From Echinarachnius parma (taxonomy: Eukaryota; Echinodermata; Echinoidea; Clypeasteroida; Echinarachniidae): DNA of 64,000 bases. Below the pieces are notes generated by a model. That model made no database searches and was not told where the DNA came from. It saw only the letters and a program-made list of their open reading frames with translations. Within the stretch, counting starts at the first letter, position 1. Each line of letters begins with the position of its first letter. This document shows, piece after piece, positions 20,686-31,000 of this stretch. The stretch spans positions 1-64,000 of the forward strand of contig JBAMJV010008885.1 of assembly GCA_037951105.1 (NCBI GenBank). The letters run 5' to 3'. Both the position numbers and the translations under genes were made by a program.

Positions 20686-21738
20686 ATGTGTCTTTGCTGT
20701 TTATGTATGGGAAATATATTTTAAGAATACACTGTATATTGATACATAAACTATGTATTTAGTGGCGGGAAAAGTTAATTTACTACATTTAACGGGGATT
20801 CTACCCCCGACTTGACGTTTGCATAATGAAGAACAATAAACAAAAGGCATTATGAAACTACCTCAATCCGAATCTTGCAATCACACTAACAAATTTTTGT
20901 TTTTTTAATAATTTCTTTATTCAAAAAAAGTTAACATTCACACCAGATCCACTGTCGTTCAAGACAGTGGCAGGTAATACAAACAAATACATATAATACG
21001 AAATGATATTACTTACGTCATTATACAAATAAATAAATCGATGGCATGTTATGTACAAACTAGTAAGCTATCATCAAACGTTAATAAACCAAGTTTGATA
21101 CTAAATAATATACAGGAGATTAAGCATTATTTCATACATTACTTTAATTATACTTCTTTCTTTTTCTATTATTCTTCAAGACTATCATCAAACGCTCCTA
21201 TTTTATTGTAAGCAAACCATATCAATATTATATAAACAGAGAATAACAAGTTATTCTGATCAAACATTAGTTCTTTCAATTCAAATCATATAACTATCAC
21301 AAATTTAAAAAATCAAAAGAAGTAAATTTAATTTCACCTTTTTATATAATTATCTTTTTAATTCCTTTAAATTCTATACCTCATGTGCATTATAAGTGTG
21401 TATAGTTATGCTTATGCAATCCTCATGTATTTTATTTTCTTTCTTACAACGAATCAATATAATTTTATCACAGTAATAAAACATTATTTATGCTGCATCC
21501 ATAATATAATCAAAGTGCAATATTTATCGCGTATAAAAATATCCATTCAAATGTGTGTATCACATTTTTAATTTGACTCCTTATTTTATTTATAAGTATA
21601 TTTTTCAAAATAGAGATATATTCAACACACGGTATGTTATCATTTCATTTGTGTACATTTATACCATTAGCAACTAACCTATATTACCTAAGTACTTAAA
21701 AGAGAGAACATTATATCATGTAAATGGTTACCACAAAG

Positions 21739-22105
21739 TTACATGTATGGTGCATCTGACCACACTCGTTCGTGGCGACTATAAAATATAATGAAAGATG
21801 ACAAAAGTGCGGATTTACTTAATTCATGAAAGACATCTTTTGGTCTTGCGTTGCAGCCACATTGTCTAAGTATGCGCTTTATCCGAGTCTTATTTTCTTT
21901 GTCTACCAAGCCTCTCTGTCCTATCTCATTTGCTTCATAAGAGGTATTGTACCCCGATTCAGTGAGATATTGGATGAGTGTGGCGTATCTTTCAAATTTT
22001 CTATTGTGTGCGTCTGATATATTATTTTCGAATGGGACGGTAAGTTCGATAACAAGAATTTCTTTAGGGTCGTCCCATATAATTACAGGTTTGTAACGAG
22101 AATGT
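21739..22105 (-). pseudogene. C-terminal nuclease-like domain remnant of the LINE
   Basis: Reads on the minus strand RYKPVIIWDDPKEILVIELT, then VPFENNISDAHNRKFERYAT, and ends SRHERVWSDAPYM before a stop. The D-x(n)-ELTVPFE core followed by A-x-x-RK-x-x-x-Y resembles a PD-(D/E)XK-like region at the C-terminus of some invertebrate retroelement proteins. A frameshift separates it from upstream CDIGGNTITGG. Confidence 0.55.
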
Positions 22106-22197
22106 TAAGGGGGATTGTCCCCCTGTAATTGTATTTCCCCCTATATCACAAAATACATCAAAATTGCCCGTTCCATTGTTCTTTATACACTGTAAAA

Positions 22198-23528
22198 AAT
22201 ATTCTTTCAGTTAGTGATTATTACTTATTTGTTCCAATTAGAATTTAAGCAAAAACACATTTTTGTCCTGCGTACTCGCTAAATTTAAGTTCTACAAACT
22301 TAAACATAAGAACTCAATAAATTCATGTAAAAATGACATTACAAAAATAAGTAGAAAAATAAACTAGATACATTTAAGTAATTTGAACAAAAACAAATAC
22401 AAATAATTAAGTAATTTCTACTTTTTACTATTTTGAGTAACAATAATATAAGAATAGTGTAGATTTAAGTTAACTTTACTTCATGAATATCTATGAATCA
22501 GATTTGAAACATATCGAAGATTTACAATTTTTAACTAATAATCTAATGTGTACATTAAAACGCCTTTATGATTATAAGTGAAATTAAAACGTACGATGAA
22601 TAATCAGTGGAACGTTCATTTTCTGGAAATAAAATCTTTTCAAAGTTATTTGTCGGTTCTCTTTGGGTCTTTTTACGAATATTAACTGTTAAAAATGTTC
22701 ATTTAAAGACGCACCATTATATAAGTTAAAGGGGTAGTTTAGTTTTGGTAAGGCTGAACTTTAGTAGCCAAAACCTGCACAGTAACATTATAAACTTATA
22801 GTTATAACTCCACCATGCTCGAAAGGTATACAAAATTACAAACGACCAAGTAAAACGCCTGTTATCATTCAAAAAGAGCCATTAAAACACAAGAGGGCGC
22901 TTTTTTAAAAGGCATTGGTTTCAACCATTTTCAACCAAAATTATGCATGTGATGTTTTGTTGATATAATGATTAAATAGCGAGATCATCAACAACCATTT
23001 AAAAAACACTTTTGAAAATTTTTGAAAAAGTGCAAGCATTTTTTTAATTTTTTCAAAAAATCATCTAATTATTTGTGCCCCAAATAATTATAAGATCAGA
23101 TATATTTATTGATATTTCAGCCGTTTCTGGGTCGATTTTGGCCAAATAAAGTTTATTCTGCCATTAAAATTGCATGTTCTCTCAAATTCGACACTCAGTT
23201 TTTCATTACCTCACCAAAAAATTGCGATTTGCAGCGCCCTCTCTACCAAAACTAAACTACCCCTTTAATCATGCATGCCTACGGTATATAGGAAGAGCGA
23301 ATGATGAAGCGAATGCCTATACCTAGGTTTAGGAATGAAGGATACTGCGTTCTGAATCCATTTCGCTACGAAAATGTATTTTACACAATATTTTTAAGTT
23401 ATGACGATTGTATGATATTTTAAGTAGAAGATACTCAAAATAGCATCAAGTTACTAATACTTGAACAAATTAAGGCAGTTTCTTAACATAATTCAATTAA
23501 GTAAATATCGCGGTATTTTTTTACAGTG
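22198..23528. mobile_element. DNA element with CACTGTAAAAAA termini, TA flanks
   Basis: CACTGTAAAAAATATTC at left and the complement of CACTGTAAAAAAATACC at right, each flanked by TA. About 800 bp without its own nested MITE (22725-23269). No transposase frame. Confidence 0.68.
22725..23269. mobile_element. MITE, 545 bp, perfect 25-bp TIRs, TTAA ends
   Basis: Begins TTAAAGGGGTAGTTTAGTTT and ends in its exact complement. TTAA borders are typical of piggyBac-type target duplications. Nested inside a CACTGTAAAAAA element and a LINE remnant. No coding capacity. Confidence 0.8.
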
Positions 23529-23578
23529 TAGTAGTTAATATTTGTTTCAATATATTATTGTGGCGCCAAGTATATCGC

Positions 23579-23845
23579 TCAAGAAGTGGGGGACAGAATG
23601 CTAGAATATGGTGTAAGGTCCCTGTTGTGTTTAACCCCAGCGCGATTTGAGTATGAAGGGAGAGAATCTATACAGGCATTAATGGCAAACTTAAGAATTT
23701 TGCGGGGAAGGTTAAACATAATTGACTTCCATGTAAGGTTCTCTTCCTGCAAACGTAGCAATTCTGAACATTTCCCTTGACAGAGTAACGGTTCATTTTT
23801 CTCTTTCCAGTATGCCACTATATACGTTATCTTCAAGTATAACAT
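23579..23845 (-). pseudogene. RT C-terminal region remnant of the LINE
   Basis: Minus-strand frame contains LTWKSIMFNLPRKILKFAIN, then ACIDSLPSYSN. This resembles the stretch before the zinc-binding domain of retroelement proteins (LKFA-x-NA-x-x-D-x-LP-x-x-x-N). The following Cys/His motif is lost where the nested MITE begins. Confidence 0.5.
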
Positions 23846-24021
23846 TTATTTTTTTCTTGATTGTACTCCATGAACTACTTGTATCAGGCTGAGCCTGGAT
23901 TAAGTATTGTTCATGTACGTACACACAAACACACACAAATAACAAATTAAATGTAAAAATAAATTGAATATCTTACGACCCCCCTCTCTTTCCCTCTCTC
24001 CTTATGACTATGTCTATCTCC

Positions 24022-24124
24022 CATGGGCGTAGATCTGTCATTGATACCTATTCATCAGGGGGGGGGGGATCCATATTCATTCACCCCCTGATGAATAGGT
24101 ATTACGTAAATTTACGCCCATGCT
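24022..24124. mobile_element. Short foldback of the CATGGGCGT family
   Basis: GATACCTATTCATCAGGGGG pairs with CCCCCTGATGAATAGGTATT, and the outer CATGGGCGTA pairs with TACGCCCATG. Confidence 0.65.
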
Positions 24125-24359
24125 ATCTCCCTAACTTTCATTGTCGATGCTGATCGATACACTCGATGGTTAAACATTCGTTTGCATAGACCACTGACCT
24201 CTACTAATGGACACAGGCGGTCATGGTTAGTAGAGGTCAGTGGGGCATATAGACACAGTTCAGTGAGTTTGTTCAATCAGTATATGGAGAGAAAGCGAAT
24301 GATAATCAATAATAATGTCGGTTTGTATGAATGCCACGCAAACACAACACATAGGCATA

Positions 24360-24545
24360 CTCCGGGGGGGGGGGGGGGGGGGGAGGCACTCATGTATAAT
24401 GTAAGACGGGTATGTGCCGCTTAAAAGAACCCCGTTTCACACCCGATCGCAGCTCTAAAGATAGACCCCCGGAATGACGTGGCTAGGTAGTTGAGTATAC
24501 TATAGCGCCAAGTCCATTATTCTTCAAGTTCTAGTTCGGCTCCAT
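24360..24545 (+). repeat. Left-end relative of the poly-G MITE
   Basis: A G-run of about 20, then AGGCACTCATGTATAATGTA and CCCGTTTCACACCCGATCGC, parallel to the 33190 element. It ends about 140 bases before the gene B promoter block. Confidence 0.55.
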
Positions 24546-24688
24546 AGACCCCCAGAATGGCTTGCTGCACATTATTGTATCCATAGTTGGGCGAGCAACC
24601 AAGTAGTACAACTGATATAAGTTGGAATCAACACTTTGCACTATATAACGCCGAGGCTTTAAGAGAGGAGGAAATGATTTCGAATACG

Positions 24689-24750
24689 TTTTGATACCTA
24701 CTTCCGCGCCCCTCAGAGGGTACCTTCTAGATTTGGTGTATAAAAGGATT
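24689..24750 (+). promoter_or_regulatory. Putative proximal promoter of gene B with TATA box
   Basis: TATAAAAG at 24739-24746 lies about 50 bases before the start codon. A block upstream (TTTTGATACCTACTTCCGCG, then CCCCTCAGAGGGTACC) is shared with gene C at 60048-60090, though the intervening DNA has diverged. That fits a conserved core promoter, with a predicted start site near 24770. Confidence 0.5.
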
Positions 24751-24791
24751 GGATACCCAATAGATTGAACCTCCATCAGACAACAATGACA

Positions 24792-25091
24792 ATGGCAGCA
24801 TTACACAGGCTTCGGACCGTGTCCCTGAGCTACTTTGGAAGTAGGACCAGGACCAGATCGCTGTCCTCCCAGATCCAGGACCATGGACTCCTAGTCAAAT
24901 TAAACCACCAATGTTCATTTCAGAGAAGAGCCGCCAAGTTCAGTGTCGTGAGTTTGAGATGTTCTTCAAGTTCAAGCAACTCTGCTGGACCGTCGCTCAG
25001 TGTCCAGCCAGAGGCCGGTCTTGCCGATGAGATGCTGGACATCCAGGCTAGCGGCCTGAAGCCCGGTCAGCTGGTCACTCTGCGAGCACAG
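24792..25091 (+). CDS. Gene B exon 1
   Basis: 100 codons from ATGGCAGCA to LVTLRAQ, donor GTCAGT, phase 0. Same Arg/Ser-rich presequence as gene A (FGSRTRTRSLSSQ, FQRRAAKF) with a longer Ser run (SSSSSNSAGPSL). Confidence 0.84.
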
Positions 25092-28000
25092 GTCAGTTAA
25101 AAAAAAAAAAAAAAGCTGAGCTTATCTAGGCCAGCATATAGGAATAAAGTACAACCACATAAAGATACACTGTACATATGCTAAATTGTGCGCTCTTAAA
25201 GCCATCCTAGTTCAGTAAAGAAAGAAGTTCAAGGTTTTTAGCTCAGTTTAGCTAGGCCAGCGGGGGAATGTAGTCAATATAATTATATATGCTATATTGT
25301 TGTATAGTATACAGCACACAACCAAAAAGAACATACTGTACATAATGCCTAATTGTGATTATCCCCCCCCCCCCCCCCCCCCCCCGTAGATCCGCCACTG
25401 ACTTTATTGTGCAGATGAATAAGTTAGTACATGGATTATTGGCTTGCACTCAGTCCTTTCATGGATCGTACTAGCGGACTTTTTGTATGATATACATGTA
25501 TTTCTCTTTGCCTAGGTGTATACAGAAGATGGCAAGTACAGGTTCCTGTCCACAAGCTCAGTACAAAGCAGGGGAGGATGGAACAGTCAAAGGTAATTGA
25601 ACAAATAATTATTAACTGTATTAATGAATATTAACATGTTCCCTTTAAAGGGGTAGTTTAGTTTAGTTTTGGTAGATCACAATTTTTTTGTGAGGTAATG
25701 AAAAACTGAGTGTCGACTTTGAGAGAACATGCAATTTTAATGGCAGAATAAACTTTATTTATAGAAACGGCTGAAATATCAATAAATATATCTGATCTTA
25801 TAATTATTTGGGGCCCAAATAATTAGATGATTTTTAGAAAAAAAGAAAAAAATGCTTGCACTTTTTCAAAAATTTTCAAAAGCGTTTTTTAAATAGTTGT
25901 TGATGATCTCGCTATTTAATCATTATATCAATAAAACATCACATGCATAATTTTGTATGAAAAATGGTTGAAACAAATGCCTTTTTAAAAAGCGCCCTCT
26001 TGTGTTTCAATGGCTCTTTTTGAATGATAACAGGCTTTTTACTTAGTCGTTTGTAATTTTGTATACCTTTCGAGTAGATGGAGTTATAACTATGAGTTTA
26101 TAATGTTACTGTGCAGGTTTTGGCTACTTAAGTTCAGCCTTACCAAAACTAAACTACCCCTTTAAAGACAAACAACCATCACAAGAGCTTTCTAGCTCAG
26201 TTCAGGTCTTGGGTCCAAAGCCCGGGGAAGTCCAATTTTCTTTGCTAATTTTCAACTTTATAAAAGAATCTTTTAGAGGCAAATATTTGTTGACTATGGC
26301 GCGGCTTTCAGTGATTTAATTCTCACATGTTATTACATGAATTATGTGATTTTGTACCAGCCCAGACAGACCCATGACTCCGTGGCTATCACAAATTACT
26401 AGCTTACACATCATCATTGGACTCTTATCAGGTGCTGAACCAGTCCCAAGGTTTAACTCAACCATTCAAGTTACAAGTTTATCAGAGAAGATAAACACAT
26501 TTGTAATAATTTGTGTCAAATCTGTTTTTATGCCAACGAAGTGGCCGGATGCATTATGTTTCGGGTTGTCCGTCCGTACGTACGTACGTCTGTACGTACG
26601 TCCGTCCGTCCCGTTTTCGTTCCCGCGATATCTCAAGAACCGGTTGACGGATCAATTTGAAACTACCGAGTGTACATATTGGGGTAACAATGATCTGATT
26701 CGATTTAAGGGGTCATGAGGTCAAAGGTCAAGGTCACAGGGCTGAAAATATAATCAAATATAACCTGTCATGGCCAAGTCTAAAGAAGTAAATGTCAGAT
26801 TTCAATCAAACTTGGTACCAGAATGTATCTTAGGGAGCCAATGTAGCCATACAATTTCGGGGTCATGAGGCATAATGCCAAGGTCACAGGGCTAAATATA
26901 AATGCAAAAGTACCTCGTCATGTCGAAATCTCATGAACTGAATGTCAGATTACAATAAAACGTGGTACCTGATTGCATCTTAGAAAGCTAATGTAGCCAT
27001 ATCATTTGGGGGTCATTTTTTTTCTTCAAATAATCCTCTCTGCTTGCTGTTATGATAAAAATGTTTACCCCAGAGCCTGTTTTAGTAGTGTGTTATGCTA
27101 AATGGAATCCTCTTCTCCAGATTCTTATTAAAGGGTTACAAATCTCACCACAGAATGCACCAGATTACACGATTCTGAACCCCCAAATTGAAAACTCTCC
27201 CTACCGTGGGAGGGGGGACTATACCCTCCCCCACCCTCCCCCCGCTCGGTCGCTTCGCTCCCTCGCAGTAGTTCTCGAAAGTTTTTCAGTGTTTTTTTAT
27301 GAACAGTACTTTTCATGTCTGCAATCAAACTTGGTACCTGATTGTATCTTAGGGAGCCAATGTAGCTATACAATTTTGGGGTCATGAGGTCAAAGGTCAA
27401 GGTCACATGACTCAATATAAATGCAAAAGTAGCTTGTAATGGCGAAATATCATGAACTGAATGTCAGATTACAATCACACTTGGTACCTGATTGCATCTT
27501 AGAAAGCTAATGTAGCCATATCATTTGGGGGTCATTTTTTTCTTCAAATAATCCTCTCTGCTTGCTGGTAATGATAAAAATGTTTACCAAGAGCCTGTTT
27601 TAGTATGTGTTATGCTAAATGGAATCCTCTTACTCCAGATTATTATTAAAGGGTTACAAATCTCACCACAGAATGCACCAGATTGCACGATTCTGAACCC
27701 AAAATTGAAAACTCTCCCTACCGTGGGAGGGGGACATACCCCTCCCACACCCTCCCTTCTGTGATAGCGGAGGCTTCATTTTCGACTGCGCGCAGTTGAA
27801 GATCCATCTGGTTTGTTTTTCAATGTATTCTATCGGCCCAAATAGACCCATTGGTTGATGGCAGGAACCTATGAGCCTCGTCTTGTGTGCAAAGACCGCC
27901 CCTGAAGTAGTAAACAAACACCACCGTCACATCAAGGGTAATCCTTTTCACAGATTACCAGTCATGTGTTTTTGTATTCTTGTCCTACCAGCCCAAAGAG

Positions 28001-31000
28001 ACCCATCACTTGGTGGCAGCTACCAGGGCGTTGAACCTATGGGCCTCATCTGGGGTGCAAAGCCCGCCCCTGAGGTGGTACACAAGCACCCCCGACTAGT
28101 CAAGTGGGATGTTTCGAGGCCTTTCAACTACACTATCGAGCTGCTTGAGGGGTCTGGAGGGGGGCAGGATGGGTCATCGGGGGTAGCCGAAGAGGAAGGG
28201 GGAGGAGGTTATGTCCTAGCATCAAAGGTGATTGAGAGGCGATACCTGGCAGACTACGTGGAGCAGATTCCAGTGAATACAGGGCAGGCAGAGGGGACGC
28301 TGTTCCTGCCCAAACAGAGAGGTAGATATTCATGATGACAATAACATCATTTCATATCTTCATTAGTCAAAGTTCTCAAAGACCTTTTTCATTATTTGTT
28401 ATTTTTTAATTATCACTTGACCCTGATAGAGGCTGATATGGGCTGCAATGGAGCTGTCAAAAGATTTAATATGGATTCATCAAATCTCTTTGGTTCCTCT
28501 CCACCTAATCTTACCAGGATCATCATTCTGATCCACTGTAGCAATTATATTTCACTGACAGTTTACTAAGAACGCTATCAGTCGATTTGGCAACTTTTGA
28601 CATCTCAGTTCACTGAGATATTAAAGCTCCTTTATTTGATTGTCAAAAAGATTGTCTTCTCCAAATGACTTATTGAATTTCATTGATTCCTTCATTATCT
28701 TAAAGGGTACCACCACCCAAAAATAATATTCTTATTAAAGAAAGGTAACATCTTTAGTATTCCATTCCATCAACAAGTTCACAAAAAAAAAATTCCAGAA
28801 CAAAATATATAATTGGAAAATGCATCACCATTCTAAAGCATGCGTTCATGCGGTCTGAATTGCGAAGAGTAATGTGTGCAGAGCGAACGAATCCCCCGGG
28901 AATCTGTTGTCTACAAACGTACGCGTGAATAGCATTGGCGCACTCGCAAATGGTTGGCCCGTATGGAACCAGGATATAGTAGTGGTTCCGTAAGTGGTGG
29001 AAATTAATTGCTTTGTTTATGAATTACACAACCCTTTGCAAAATGTTGGGTATCTATTTGATATCACAAAACGGTACCAAAACATATAATAATGTGTTGT
29101 TCTTTGCGTGGTGGTCCCCTTTAAAGGATCATTTGTTCCACTGCTGCTAATTGTAGTCGTTGAAGAATACTAACAAGCATTTTGGCACACAACTCATATT
29201 TGCTTTTGAAATTCAACACAGTTGTCTTACAATTTTTAAAACAAATTTCATTGATTCATGTTTCCTTAACCTACTAGGATCATCTAATCCACTGCCTCTA
29301 ATCGTAGACATGAGGGGTCTGGCAAAAGCGTCGGTGGTTGATCGAGCAGCAACTCTCGCATCCCATGGGTTTGCAGTGTTTGCCTTTGATTATTTACTAC
29401 CGCTTCGAATGAAGACCACTGATAAGACCGTTTATGTGGATGAGCAGGCTTTTCTAGTGAGTAGAAATCTGAGGCACTTTGTATGCCTTTGCAACAAAGT
29501 GGAAGATGCGTATATTATTGGGTTGTCCATCTTTTCGTCTATACTTAGTTATGAATGTCCTGTTTACGTTGACATGTGAGCAAGAAGCAGTGGACAGTTT
29601 ACAATCAGACTTGGTACCTGTGTATTTTGATAGCCAATTGACTGATCATGTTAATAATAATAGTGATGCTGCTGCTACTGCAGATGATGATGATGAAGAT
29701 GATACCATCGTGGTAATCAACTCGGTCACATTCTTATCAGTTTCTGACAGTTTTATCAATACTGTCAACAATCCTAGCTGTGTTAACTGCCCCCGAGGCC
29801 CAGTGATATCACAGAGAGAGGGGCTAGTGATAAGAAAGTGTCAAAAGTGATACAAATCTACTCGATGCAGTCTTGAGACCTGAAATATCATACCGCTTGT
29901 CAGGCCCCGAGAAGCGGTTTTCTCTAAGCGATGGAATCACGTCATGTGGTGATAGTAGTGGTTGTGAAGGTGTTTGTGGTGAATAGTGATGATGATGATG
30001 ATAATAAGGAAAATGATGACGATGATGATGATGATGATGACGATGATGAAGATGATGTCAGGTGATATAGTAATACAAATAATACTTTTTGTTAACTTCT
30101 CATTGTAGGATATCATCAACCTTGCCAAAGAGCATCCACGACTAGATGAGACGCGTATCGGAATGACGAGCTCGTGTTACGGAGGCGCTATAATGCTTAA
30201 CGCCGCCACGCGGTTTAATCTACCCTTCAAGTGCCTTGTGGGGGCGGGCTTCATGGACTTGCTAGCATTATCTGTGGGGCTAAAGCAGCTAGATGGAACA
30301 AAGATAGAGCCTTTTGGGTAATAACAATTGTAATTGTTTGTTAAAGGGATCTTATGAAAATGAGCAAATAAAAATAGGCTTCGCGAGGAATCGAACCCGA
30401 GACCTCTGCATTGCCGAACCGGTGCTCAACTATCGAGCCTCATATATCCTTGAAGGGGACGTTCTCATGAAACCCTTTTCATTGCATGTATAGTCAGAAG
30501 CTACAGTAAAGTCAGAAGCTTATAAAAGGAACTAGTAACTTTGTTAACATAATATATAAAAAATTACTAAGGGTTGATAAAATGTGATCTAATATGTCCT
30601 CTTTGTGATGTGTGAACATTCGATAGTGATTGAATGTTGTGTAAACGAATAATGAGCAAAAATGCAAAATGATATAGCTCATCGCACTAACTTTGCACTA
30701 ACACAGTTGAAAGACTTTCAAATCTCATGGAGACTCAAATCCAAACACTTCAATCATGCGCAAGCATTTTGTCCTTAAAATTATACATATGATACGGTAC
30801 CACCACCGGTGGAATCTCCGATATGTGATCCAACTTGACGGTGGATTAAAATTTTGATTTTCCCCTCCATTCCGCATAAAATCAGTGATTTATCCGCCTA
30901 CTCGACTTCTTTCCGTGTCGTATTAGTCGTGTAGACGGTCCTATACTTTGTGTATTAGACCTGGAAACGTTCTTTAGCCCAACGTTTTTTTATTGATTCC

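Larger units (their letters stand above)
20893..23935 (-). mobile_element. Decayed LINE with RT-tail and nuclease-like coding remnants
   Basis: The edges come from the empty site after gene B (near 58930). The 3' end at left has the complement of GAATAAAGAAATTATTAAAAAA, a polyadenylation signal and tail. Coding remnants lie at 23579-23845 and 21739-22105. The 5' part is truncated, and nested elements at 22198-23528 split it. Confidence 0.65.

Noticed and set aside
29479-29850. 123-codon frame after exon 4 of gene B
   Set aside because: Its acidic run comes from a GAT microsatellite and nothing comparable exists in copy A.
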